NCBI GenBank assembly: GCA_905373195.1
Contig: CAJPSG010000052.1
Location: 1 to 7,062, forward strand
DNA: 7,062 bases
Source: Kingella oralis
GTDB lineage: Bacteria; Pseudomonadota; Gammaproteobacteria; Burkholderiales; Neisseriaceae
Direction of reading: 5' to 3'
A program made the translations under genes and the position numbers. Of the stretch, positions 1 through 5,973 are shown piece after piece; position 1 is the stretch's first letter; each line of letters opens with the position of its first letter. The notes below the pieces were generated by a model that was not told the DNA's origin, searched no databases, and was given only the letters and a program-made list of their open reading frames with translations.

Positions 1-559
1 CTCCATCGGCAAGCTCGCCAAATATTTCCAAGCGCAGGGCAAATCGGTGATTTTGGCGGCGGGCGACACCTTCCGCGCCGCCGCCCGCGAGCAGTTGCAA
101 GAATGGGGCGAGCGCAACGGCGTTACCGTGATTTCGCAAGCCAAGGGCGACAGCGCGGCGGTGTGTTTTGACGCGGTGGAAGCCGCCAAAGCGCGCAAAA
201 TTGACATCGTGCTCGCCGACACGGCGGGGCGGCTGCCCACCCAGTTGCACTTGATGGAAGAAATCAAAAAAGTGAAGCGCGTGTTGCAAAAATCCTTGCC
301 CGATGCGCCGCATGAAATCATTGTGGTGCTGGATGCCAACATCGGGCAAAACGCGGTGAACCAAGTGGTCGCTTTTGATGACGCGCTGGGGGTAACGGGT
401 TTAATCGTTACCAAGCTGGATGGCACCGCCAAAGGCGGCGTGCTGGCGGCTCTGGCAAGCAGCCGCGCCATCCCCGTGCGCTATATTGGCGTGGGCGAAA
501 GCATTGACGATTTGCGCCCGTTTAACGCGAAGGATTTTGTGGACGCGCTGTTGGATTAG
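1..559 (+). CDS. ftsY: Signal recognition particle receptor FtsY, C-terminal part (5' end outside window)
   Basis: FtsY is the membrane-associated SRP-family GTPase that docks with Ffh-nascent chain complexes and delivers membrane proteins to SecYEG. The frame is open from base 2 and gives 185 residues of the GTPase (G) domain before a TAG stop. Numbering from the first visible residue, the tail of the P-loop (SIGKLA, 1-6) is cut by the window edge. Next come GDTFRAAAREQL (21-32), the G3 motif DTAGRLPTQ (73-81), the G4 motif TKLDGTAKGG (137-146) and the closing GVGESIDDLRPF (163-174). All are FtsY signatures; Ffh has a methionine-rich M domain after this point, whereas this protein stops. The acidic A domain, N domain and the start lie upstream. 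The GTG at 47 is an internal valine, not a start. The gene converges on arcC and is closed by the terminator at 640-680. Confidence 0.96.
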   Translation, partial: SIGKLAKYFQAQGKSVILAAGDTFRAAAREQLQEWGERNGVTVISQAKGDSAAVCFDAVEAAKARKIDIVLADTAGRLPTQLHLMEEIKKVKRVLQKSLPDAPHEIIVVLDANIGQNAVNQVVAFDDALGVTGLIVTKLDGTAKGGVLAALASSRAIPVRYIGVGESIDDLRPFNAKDFVDALLD

Positions 560-561
560 TT

Positions 562-573
562 TTCAGGCTGCCT
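562..573 (-). repeat. DNA uptake sequence, Kingella-type dialect, just after ftsY
   Basis: The minus strand reads AGGCAGCCTGAA, an exact 12-mer, three bases after the ftsY stop. It is unpaired at close range. The segment GGCTGCC (566-572) can fold with GGCGGCT (578-584) around a 5-nt loop using two G-U pairs, but no T-tract follows, so a terminator role is doubtful. The copy could also pair with the + copy at 641-652 across a 67-nt loop. Neisseriaceae DUS mark self DNA for type IV pilus-mediated uptake. Confidence 0.8.
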
Positions 574-639
574 TATAGGCGGCTAACGAGTGAACACGCG
601 CATCCAATAGCAAACGCACGTCAGCAGTTATCACAATAA

Positions 640-680
640 AAGGCAGCCTGAAAACGAATCATCCGTTTTCAGGCTGCCTT
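640..680. terminator. Bidirectional intrinsic terminator built from two inverted DUS, between ftsY and arcC
   Basis: A perfect 17-bp stem (640-656 with 664-680, arm AAGGCAGCCTGAAAACG) closes on a 7-nt loop. Each arm contains one DUS (641-652 on +, 668-679 on -). The + side is followed by ATTTAG. On the minus strand the stem is followed by TTATTGTG, and the arm itself ends in TT. The hairpin sits between the convergent stops at 559 and 710 and can end both ftsY and arcC transcripts. Inverted DUS pairs serving as terminators are common in Neisseriaceae. Confidence 0.88.
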
Positions 681-709
681 ATTTAGCTATGCTAGCCAGC
701 AATACCAAA

Positions 710-1654
710 TCAACGATAAGTAATACCGTTAAATTGCGTACTAATGCGTGTACCCGCTTTGCCCGCCACAATCGCTTCAATGTCGCTCAACGAGCCAATC
801 ACCGCCACTTTGCCTGTTTTTTCAGCAAATTCGCAAGCAGCATCTACTTTGGGGCCCATTGAGCCAGCAGGGAAGTTCAGGTCGCGGAAGGCTTGCGGAT
901 GCGCTTCAAAAATCGCTTTTTGATCGGGTTTGCCCCAGTTCACATAAGTCGCGTCCACATCGGTGGCAATCACCAGCATATCGGCGTTCAAGTCGCGCGC
1001 CAGCAATGAAGAGCACAAGTCTTTGTCAATCACGGCTTCAATGCCCGCCAATTTGCCTTCGGATTCGTAGTAAGTGGGGATACCGCCGCCGCCAGCGCAT
1101 ACCACAACCGCGCCTTTTTCCAGCATCCATTTCACAGGATTCAATTCAAAAATGCGTTTGGGCAAGGGGCTAGGCACCACGCGGCGGAATTTATCGCCGT
1201 CTTGTTTGATACTCCAACCTTTTTCGGCAGCCAAGCGTTCGGCTTCGTCTTTTTCGTAAACAGGGCCAACGAATTTGGTCGGGTTTTGGAAAGCGGGGTC
1301 GGCTTTGTCCACTTCCACTTGGGTGAGCAAGGTGGCAAACGGCACGTCTTTGGGCAGCAAGTTACCCATTTCTTGTTCAATCATGTAGCCAATCATGCCT
1401 TGGGTTTCTGCGCCCAAAACGTCCAATGGATAGGCTTCCACTTTGTTATCAACGTGTTGATAATAAGCCGTGCCCTGCAAAGCCAGCAAGCCCACTTGCG
1501 GGCCGTTGCCGTGGGCAATCACGAGTTCGTTGCCTTTATATACTTTGGAAATTTGCTCGGCAGCAATGCGAACATTTTCACGTTGGTTTTGAGCAGTCAT
1601 GGGCTGACCGCGACGAAGCAAGGCGTTGCCGCCCAGAGCAATAACGATACGCAT
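710..1654 (-). CDS. arcC: Carbamate kinase
   Basis: Cytoplasmic enzyme of the last step of the arginine deiminase pathway: carbamoyl phosphate + ADP gives carbamate (to CO2 and ammonia) + ATP. This is the step that yields energy. The 314 residues match the usual family length of about 310. Visible family motifs are the N-terminal [17 protein letters not shown], the phosphate-binding AHGNGPQVG (48-55), AGGGGIP (187-193), the [10 protein letters not shown] block (210-219), [11 protein letters not shown] (231-241) and SMGPK (265-269). The ATG at 1654 is preceded by TAGGAG with 7 nt spacing. It is the last gene of arcDABC, 77 nt after arcB. A strong hairpin (1688-1723) lies only about 33 nt before the start, leaving little room for a promoter of its own. 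Expression therefore probably depends on readthrough or processing of the upstream transcript. The TGA stop is followed by the bidirectional terminator. Confidence 0.96.
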   Translation of the reverse strand: MRIVIALGGNALLRRGQPMTAQNQRENVRIAAEQISKVYKGNELVIAHGNGPQVGLLALQGTAYYQHVDNKVEAYPLDVLGAETQGMIGYMIEQEMGNLLPKDVPFATLLTQVEVDKADPAFQNPTKFVGPVYEKDEAERLAAEKGWSIKQDGDKFRRVVPSPLPKRIFELNPVKWMLEKGAVVVCAGGGGIPTYYESEGKLAGIEAVIDKDLCSSLLARDLNADMLVIATDVDATYVNWGKPDQKAIFEAHPQAFRDLNFPAGSMGPKVDAACEFAEKTGKVAVIGSLSDIEAIVAGKAGTRISTQFNGITYR

Positions 1655-1687
1655 AGCGTTTCTCCTAAAAATACGTTTAAAAGCAAA

Positions 1688-1723
1688 TCAGGCAGCCTGA
1701 AAACCTACTTTCAGGCTGCCTGA
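1688..1723 (-). terminator. Intra-operon DUS hairpin after arcB (terminator or attenuator)
   Basis: A perfect 15-bp stem (1688-1702 with 1709-1723, arm TCAGGCAGCCTGAAA) has a 6-nt loop. DUS copies lie at 1690-1701 (+) and 1710-1721 (-); the second overlaps the Simonsiella-type 12-mer AGGCTGCCTGAA at 1713-1724. Read along the operon on the minus strand, the stem begins 9 nt after the arcB stop and is followed by TTTGCTTTT, a usable termination tail. Because arcC follows at once, it probably gives partial termination or marks an RNA 3' end after processing. It cannot be an absolute stop if arcC is expressed from the arcD promoter. Confidence 0.75.
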
Positions 1724-1731
1724 AATGGATA

Positions 1732-2742
1732 TTACAAGCCAGACAATGAGGCAACCATCACAGCTTTAATGGTGTGCATACGGTTTTCGGCTTGGTCAAA
1801 AGACGCATTGCATGGCGATTCAAACACGTCTTCGGTTACTTCAATACCGTTTGCCAATTCTGGGTATTTTTCTGCGATTTGTTTGCCCACTTTGGTTTCG
1901 CAGTTGTGGAATGCAGGCAAGCAGTGCAGGAATTTCACGCGTGGGTTGCCAGTGGCGGCTACCAATTTGCTGTTTACTTGGTAAGGCATCAATTTGCTGA
2001 TGCGTTCGCCCCATGCTTCAATAGGTTCGCCCATAGATACCCATACGTCGGTGTACAAGTAGTCCACGCCTTTAACGGCTTCTTCAGCATTGTCGGTTAC
2101 CAAGATGCGTGCGCCGCTTTCTTTGGCAAATTCAGCACACATTTTTTGCAATTCTTCGGTGGGTTGCAATTCTTTTGGTGCGGCAATGCGCACGTCCATG
2201 CCCAATTTAGCACCAATCAGCAACAAAGAGTTGCCCACGTTGTTGCGCGCATCGCCCAAGTAAGCGTAGCTGATTTGGCGCAAAGGTTTGTCGCTGTGTT
2301 CTTGCATGGTCAAAACGTCAGCCAGCATTTGCGTTGGGTGCCATTCGTCGGTCAAGCCGTTGAATACAGGCACGCCTGCATATTCCGCCAATTCTTCCAC
2401 GATAGATTGTTTGAAGCCGCGGTATTCAATCGCGTCATACATGCGACCCAACACGCGGGCGGTGTCTTTCATGCTTTCTTTATGACCGATTTGAGAAGAA
2501 GTCGGGTCAATGTAAGTTACTTGTGCGCCTTGGTCGTAAGCGGCTACTTCAAACGCGCAACGAGTGCGGGTAGAAGTTTTTTCAAAAATCAAGGCAATGT
2601 TTTTGCCTTTCAGGGTTTGTTGCTCTGTGCCAGCGTATTTAGCGCGTTTCAAATCGCGAGACAAATCCAGCAAGAAGCGGATTTCTTGTTCAGTGTGGTG
2701 AACCAAGCTCAGCAAATGACGGTTGTTCAGATTGAATGACAT
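1732..2742 (-). CDS. arcB: Ornithine carbamoyltransferase, catabolic (ArcB) type
   Basis: In this operon the enzyme would run in the catabolic direction: citrulline + phosphate gives ornithine + carbamoyl phosphate, which feeds ArcC. The 336 residues equal, as I recall it, the length of Pseudomonas ArcB. Visible motifs are the carbamoyl phosphate loop FEKTSTRTR (53-61), HPTQ (135-138), the ornithine-site DVWVSMGEP (232-240) and HCLP with the catalytic cysteine (273-276). [10 protein letters not shown] (101-110) contains a glutamate (106) at the place which, as I recall, corresponds to the Pseudomonas residue linked to cooperativity and catabolic bias. The ATG at 2742 follows TTAGGAG with 7 nt spacing. 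It lies 104 nt after arcA and 77 nt before arcC. Neisseria argF genes encode a closely similar protein used in biosynthesis, so the symbol argF is possible. The operon context favours arcB; whether it also serves biosynthesis cannot be told here. Confidence 0.95.
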   Translation of the reverse strand: MSFNLNNRHLLSLVHHTEQEIRFLLDLSRDLKRAKYAGTEQQTLKGKNIALIFEKTSTRTRCAFEVAAYDQGAQVTYIDPTSSQIGHKESMKDTARVLGRMYDAIEYRGFKQSIVEELAEYAGVPVFNGLTDEWHPTQMLADVLTMQEHSDKPLRQISYAYLGDARNNVGNSLLLIGAKLGMDVRIAAPKELQPTEELQKMCAEFAKESGARILVTDNAEEAVKGVDYLYTDVWVSMGEPIEAWGERISKLMPYQVNSKLVAATGNPRVKFLHCLPAFHNCETKVGKQIAEKYPELANGIEVTEDVFESPCNASFDQAENRMHTIKAVMVASLSGL

Positions 2743-2780
2743 GATAAAACTCCTAATAACAAGGTTAAGGAAAACAAGGT

Positions 2781-2835
2781 TTCAGGCAGCCTGAAAATCA
2801 TGCAGCCAACACGGCTTGCCCATTTCAGGCTGCCG
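2781..2835 (-). repeat. Imperfect inverted DUS pair between arcA and arcB
   Basis: An exact palindromic copy (2784-2795 on +, with the Simonsiella-type 12-mer on - at 2781-2792) and a degenerate copy at 2824-2835 (- strand, 11 of 12 matching) are inverted. GGCAGCCTGAAA (2785-2796) can pair with TTTCAGGCTGCC (2823-2834), a 12-bp stem with a long 26-nt loop. On the minus strand it is followed by TGAAACCTTGTTTT, a poor T-tract. It is therefore a weaker terminator or attenuator than the arcB-arcC hairpin, or simply an mRNA 3'-end stabiliser. Confidence 0.6.
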
Positions 2836-2846
2836 ATTACTGCAAA

Positions 2847-4091
2847 TCAATAATCAACGGCATCGCGCACGATGGGGCAAGTCATGCAGCGACCGCCGCC
2901 GCGACCGCGACCCAATTCAGAAGAAGCAATCGCTATCACTTCTACGCCAGCATCGCGCAAGCGAGCGTTGGTGTATTTGTTGCGGTCGTAGCCGATGACC
3001 ACACCGGGTTCTAATGCGAATACGTTGTTGGCATCGTCCCATTGTTCGCGCTCGGTGGCGTAAGCATCGCCGCCTGTTTCCACCACGCGCAATTTAGACA
3101 AGCCCAATGCTTTTTCAACCACTTTAACAAACGATTCGCTTTCTTTGCGGATGTCCAAACCGTTTGGTTTAGATGAATCGGGACGCAGAGAGAATGCGGT
3201 AATGCCGCCTACTACGTCGGGATGCGTGTTCACCAAATCGCGGTCGCAGAATGTGAACACCGTATCCAAGTGCATAGCGGCGCGAGATTTAGGCAATGCA
3301 GCCACGATGACACGTTCTGCCACATCTTGTTTGAACAAGGCTTGTGCCAATTGAGTAATGGCTTGTGCAGAGCTGCGTTCGCCCATGCCCACCAATACTA
3401 CTTTATTGCCGATTGGGAATACGTCGCCGCCTTCCAAAGTGGCCGCGCCGTAATCTACGTCAGGATTGCCCCACCAAACTTTTACGCCGCCGTCTTTGGT
3501 GAAGTTGGGATGGAATTTATAGATGGCTGTTGTCAGCAGCGTTTCTTGACGACGGGCTGGCCAGTACATTGGGTTTAAAGTTACCCCGCCGTATACCCAG
3601 CTTGTGTTGTCGCGAGTGAATTGAGTGTTAGGAAGAGGAGGAAGAACGAAGCCTGCGCTGCCGTATGCTGCGCGAACCAAATCAGCAGCATCGCTGTGGA
3701 AGTCTTTTGGCAAGTCAAATACGCTTACGCCGCCAATTAAGTATTCTGCTTGTTGTTTAGCAGACAAACCTTCCAACCAAGCGCGCAATTCGTGGGAAAC
3801 GTGCGCGCCTACGCTGTTATCGGTAATTTTACGGTCCAGCACCCATTTGAGTGCTTCTTTGTTTTCAAACGTTTGCGCCAGCATATCGTGCATTTCCAGC
3901 ACATCAACCCCGCGCTCGCGCATTTTATTTTGGAAATCCAGATGGTCTTGCTGCGCTTTTTCAATCCACAGCACATCATCAAACAATAGTTCATCGCAGT
4001 TCGCAGGAGTCAAGCGAGCATGCGCCAAGCCGGGGGAGCATACCAACACTTGCCTCAATTTGCCTACTTCTGAATAAACACCAGGTTTCAT
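2847..4091 (-). CDS. arcA: Arginine deiminase
   Basis: Cytoplasmic hydrolase for the first step: L-arginine + water gives L-citrulline + ammonia. The 414 residues are close to Pseudomonas arginine deiminase. The catalytic set is complete: Asp161 in FTRDNTSWV, Glu220 in [13 protein letters not shown], His274 and Asp276 in MHLDTVFTF, and the nucleophile Cys402 in [13 protein letters not shown] near the C-terminus. The spacing matches D166, E224, H278, D280 and C406 of the Pseudomonas enzyme. The residue before the nucleophile is Arg where Pseudomonas, as I recall, has His; other deiminases also carry Arg there. The ATG at 4091 is preceded by TAAGGAG with 7 nt spacing, and the first residues [17 protein letters not shown] are typical of the family. 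It is the second gene of the operon, 87 nt after arcD. Confidence 0.97.
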   Translation of the reverse strand: MKPGVYSEVGKLRQVLVCSPGLAHARLTPANCDELLFDDVLWIEKAQQDHLDFQNKMRERGVDVLEMHDMLAQTFENKEALKWVLDRKITDNSVGAHVSHELRAWLEGLSAKQQAEYLIGGVSVFDLPKDFHSDAADLVRAAYGSAGFVLPPLPNTQFTRDNTSWVYGGVTLNPMYWPARRQETLLTTAIYKFHPNFTKDGGVKVWWGNPDVDYGAATLEGGDVFPIGNKVVLVGMGERSSAQAITQLAQALFKQDVAERVIVAALPKSRAAMHLDTVFTFCDRDLVNTHPDVVGGITAFSLRPDSSKPNGLDIRKESESFVKVVEKALGLSKLRVVETGGDAYATEREQWDDANNVFALEPGVVIGYDRNKYTNARLRDAGVEVIAIASSELGRGRGGGRCMTCPIVRDAVDY

Positions 4092-4092
4092 G

Positions 4093-4111
4093 ATAATCTC
4101 CTTAGGATTAT
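4093..4111 (-). promoter_or_regulatory. Small hairpin presenting the arcA ribosome binding site in its loop
   Basis: On the minus strand ATAATC (4111-4106) and GATTAT (4098-4093) form a 6-bp stem whose 7-nt loop, CTAAGGA, contains most of the Shine-Dalgarno sequence. The final G of AAGGAG is the first base of the 3' arm. The stem is A/U-rich and weak, so it may slightly tune arcA translation or mean nothing. It follows the DUS palindrome at 4114-4130 directly. Confidence 0.3.
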
Positions 4112-4113
4112 GC

Positions 4114-4130
4114 TTTCAGGCAGCCTGAAA
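4114..4130. repeat. Single palindromic DUS between arcD and arcA
   Basis: TTTCAGGCAGCCTGAAA contains the Kingella-type 12-mer on + (4118-4129) and the Simonsiella-type 12-mer on - (4115-4126). It can fold only as a 7-bp stem with a 3-nt loop. No T-tract follows on the minus strand (GCATAATCC), so it is not expected to stop transcription from arcD into arcA. Confidence 0.8.
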
Positions 4131-4178
4131 ACGCCACCCGAAAGCGTTACAGAAAAATTACAACTTCAACTGCTCAAT

Positions 4179-5636
4179 TTACAGGCTGAGCCAACCTTGT
4201 ACTAAACCAACTACGGCCACGATTGCGCTAATAAACACAGCGGCAACATACAGTTTTTCAATCGCGGAGAAGACCACTTGTTTGTTTTCTCGGCGCGCCC
4301 AGATATACACGAATGTACCAGGAGCATAGAGCAACATAGACAACAGCAAGTATTGAACGCCCGCCGCATAAATCAGCCAAATACCGTAAATAGTGGCAAT
4401 CCAAGCGATGATGCTGTCTTTGCCCAAATCTTGTGGGTCTTTGTCGTAGGTTTCCTTACGCATGGTCAGCAATGCAGCATAGGCAGCCGAGAACAAGTAA
4501 GGAATCAAAATCATAGATGTCGCCAGCGCCACCATTTTTTGATAGGAACCTGCGGAGAACAAGTTCAAAATCAAGAAGATTTGCATACCAATGTTGGTTG
4601 CCCACAGCGCGTTAATCGGCGCAGCATTTTTGTTTTCGCGATGGAAGAAGGCGGGAACGGTACCGTCTTTGGAAGCCACATACAGGGTTTCAGCCGCAAA
4701 CAATGTCCAAGCCAGCAATGCACCCAACAGGGAAATACCCAAGCCCACAGAGATGAATGTTGCACCCCAAGGACCAACCACATGAGCCAAAACGTGTGCC
4801 ATAGATGGGTTTTCCAAATTGGCCAATTCAGGCTGCTTCATTACCCCCGCAGACAATACGTTTACCAAAACCAGCAGAGACAACACGCTCAAAAAGCCCA
4901 AGATGGTTGCCTTGCCCACATCGGTACGTTTTTCGGCGCTGGCAGAATAAACGCTCGCCCCCTCAATACCAATGAACACCCACACAGTTACCAACATCAT
5001 GCTTTTTACTTGGGTCAGCACGCTGCCCAAATCAGGCGATTTTGTGCCCCAGAAGTCGGTGGTGAAAATGTCTAATTTAAATGCAAACAACAAAATAACG
5101 ATGAATGCAAACAGTGGAATCACTTTGGCGATGGTAATAATAGTGTTAATAAACGCTGCGGTTTTCACACCACGCAATACCAACATATGCATAGACCAGA
5201 GTAGAACAGAAGCTAACGCGATACCCCAAACAGAGACGCTAGAAGTTACTTCGTGCGTTACAGGGTCAGTGAAAGAAGTTTTGAGAACAGGGAAGAAATA
5301 GCCCAGAGTATTCATCAACAGCATTAAGTAAGCAACGTTGCCCACCCATGCGCTAATCCAATAACCCCAAGCGGAAGAGAAACCAAGATAGTTACCAAAC
5401 CCTGCTTTGGCGTAGGTATAAACCCCGTTATCCAAATCGGGTTTGCGATTGGCAAGTGTTTGGAACACAAACGCCAATGCCAGCATCCCCACAGCGGTAA
5501 TCGCCCAACCAATCAAAATTGCACCGACTTCTGCGCCCGATGCCATATCTTTGGGCAATGAGAAAATCCCACCACCAATCATTGAGCCGATTACCAAGGC
5601 GGTAAGCGAACCCAGTTTTAGTTTATGGTCAGCCAT
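4179..5636 (-). CDS. arcD: Arginine/ornithine antiporter
   Basis: Inner-membrane APC-superfamily exchanger that imports arginine against ornithine, the transport step of the arginine deiminase pathway. From the ATG at 5636 it is 485 residues with about 12 to 13 hydrophobic segments across its length. Family motifs are GSMIGGGIFSLP (17-28) in the first membrane helix, the segment with unwound glycines that binds the substrate backbone in APC transporters, and GIEGASVYSASAEKR (223-237). A GTG nine bases upstream (5645) is in frame but overlaps the GAGGAG ribosome binding site. The ATG has that site at 8-nt spacing, so ATG is chosen. It is the first gene of the operon, with a roughly 137-nt leader that holds a candidate overlapping small reading frame. 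Lysine-type or other amino-acid exchange is conceivable from sequence alone; the arcABC partners make arginine/ornithine the clear choice. Confidence 0.95.
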   Translation of the reverse strand: MADHKLKLGSLTALVIGSMIGGGIFSLPKDMASGAEVGAILIGWAITAVGMLALAFVFQTLANRKPDLDNGVYTYAKAGFGNYLGFSSAWGYWISAWVGNVAYLMLLMNTLGYFFPVLKTSFTDPVTHEVTSSVSVWGIALASVLLWSMHMLVLRGVKTAAFINTIITIAKVIPLFAFIVILLFAFKLDIFTTDFWGTKSPDLGSVLTQVKSMMLVTVWVFIGIEGASVYSASAEKRTDVGKATILGFLSVLSLLVLVNVLSAGVMKQPELANLENPSMAHVLAHVVGPWGATFISVGLGISLLGALLAWTLFAAETLYVASKDGTVPAFFHRENKNAAPINALWATNIGMQIFLILNLFSAGSYQKMVALATSMILIPYLFSAAYAALLTMRKETYDKDPQDLGKDSIIAWIATIYGIWLIYAAGVQYLLLSMLLYAPGTFVYIWARRENKQVVFSAIEKLYVAAVFISAIVAVVGLVQGWLSL

Positions 5637-5703
5637 TTTTATCACTCCTCAAAAAAATAGAACTTATTTGGAAACTTAAATCTTTATTCATATAATTATT
5701 CAT
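5629..5703 (-). CDS. Candidate 24-codon leader peptide overlapping the arcD start
   Basis: Unrecognised small frame in the arcD leader. It starts at the ATG at 5703, preceded by TTAGGAGAGG with 9 nt between AGGAG and ATG, and ends with a TGA at 5631-5629, overlapping arcD by 8 nt. The peptide begins MNNYMNKDLSF and ends LRSDKNG; it is hydrophilic at both ends with an SIFL patch. Its single arginine codon (AGG, 5649-5647) lies inside the GAGGAG Shine-Dalgarno of arcD. It could couple arcD translation to leader translation, or sense arginine through ribosome stalling. A second ATG at codon 5 is possible. No homologue is known to me and so short a frame may be chance, but a good ribosome site plus the overlap with arcD argue for translation. 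Confidence 0.4.
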   Translation of the reverse strand: MNNYMNKDLSFQISSIFLRSDKNG

Positions 5704-5772
5704 GGAACACCTCTCCTAACTATACAAGCCTTAACTTAAATAAAAATAAAAGCATAATATTTCTTTATTTGT

Positions 5773-5785
5773 GTGAAGTAATATA
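5773..5785 (-). promoter_or_regulatory. Predicted arcDABC promoter (-10 element and start point)
   Basis: On the minus strand TATATT (5785-5780) is a good -10, with a start point expected near 5773. At 17-bp spacing the -35 position (5808-5803) reads AGATTT, far from TTGACA, as expected for an activator-dependent promoter. The FNR box centre (5814.5) lies exactly 41.5 bp upstream of 5773. The resulting leader is about 137 nt to arcD and 70 nt to the small leader frame. Confidence 0.65.
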
Positions 5786-5807
5786 CTCCTCTCACTCTTG
5801 GCAAATC

Positions 5808-5821
5808 TTGATGGGAATCAA
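5808..5821. promoter_or_regulatory. FNR/ANR binding site of the arc operon
   Basis: TTGAT-GGGA-ATCAA matches the FNR-family consensus TTGAT-N4-ATCAA at all ten defined positions. It overlaps the poor -35 of the arcD promoter at -41.5, the class II activation position. In Pseudomonas the arcDABC operon is known to be switched on by ANR under low oxygen; the same wiring is inferred here. The site is about 136 bp from the rbbA start point and is unlikely to activate that gene. Confidence 0.8.
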
Positions 5822-5914
5822 ATTGAATTAAGATTTTATGGGTAAGCGTTAAATTAATTTAATGGCAGGTTAATTTGTAAATATTTGTAAGCAAAATCAT
5901 GCTTTTTGCTGTTT

Positions 5915-5930
5915 TTGGACACTCGTCCAA
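5915..5930. promoter_or_regulatory. Palindromic candidate repressor operator in the rbbA promoter
   Basis: TTGGAC-ACTC-GTCCAA is a perfect 6+6 bp inverted repeat with a 4-bp centre. It covers the -35 element of the rbbA promoter, so a bound protein would exclude RNA polymerase. The size fits a dimeric helix-turn-helix regulator; TetR-family repressors often control such export genes, but no regulator gene is in the window, so the family is a guess. Confidence 0.5.
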
Positions 5931-5944
5931 CTCCCCTCTATAAT
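5916..5944 (+). promoter_or_regulatory. Sigma-70 promoter of the rbbA-type gene
   Basis: TGGACA (5916-5921, 5 of 6 matches to the -35 consensus), a 17-bp spacer and a perfect TATAAT (5939-5944) point to a start near 5951. That position falls within a run of seven T (5949-5955), just before the first ATG at 5956. Confidence 0.75.
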
Positions 5945-5973
5945 TCCCTTTTTTTATGCCGAGTTACCTCAAA

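Noticed and set aside
47..49. GTG as a start codon for the ftsY fragment
   Set aside because: The frame continues upstream to base 2 with conserved FtsY sequence including the end of the P-loop; this codon is an internal valine.
1202..1723. A 173-codon + frame across arcC
   Set aside because: Antisense to arcC and running into the DUS hairpin; no ribosome binding site or family motif.
1774..2739. A 321-codon open frame on + antisense to arcB
   Set aside because: It mirrors the arcB reading frame almost end to end, its protein has no recognisable domain and is rich in Phe, Val, His and Gln as expected of an antisense frame, and no promoter or ribosome site supports it.
2758..2781. Direct 9-bp repeat AACAAGGTT (2758-2766, 2773-2781) upstream of arcB
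   Set aside because: Short, with no symmetry and no promoter around it; probably chance or a small local duplication.
4827..4838. Near-DUS TTCAGGCTGCTT inside arcD
   Set aside because: One mismatch in the 12-mer core and fully explained as coding sequence; not counted as a DUS.
4278..5075. A 265-codon open frame on + antisense to arcD
   Set aside because: A shadow of the arcD coding strand; the hydrophobic helices read backwards as Gln-, His- and Asn-rich sequence with no known fold.
5643..5645. GTG as the arcD start
   Set aside because: It overlaps the GAGGAG ribosome binding site, which is correctly spaced (8 nt) for the ATG at 5636 instead.
5686..5702. Two TGAAT half-sites on the minus strand (5690-5686, 5702-5698) as an ARG box
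   Set aside because: They are in direct, not inverted, orientation and lie downstream of the predicted start point; they are better explained as codons of the leader frame.
5890..5910. AGCAAAA / TTTTGCT hairpin followed by GTTTTT as a + strand terminator
   Set aside because: There is no + strand gene upstream for it to end, the stem has only 7 mostly A-T pairs, and it lies just before the rbbA promoter.
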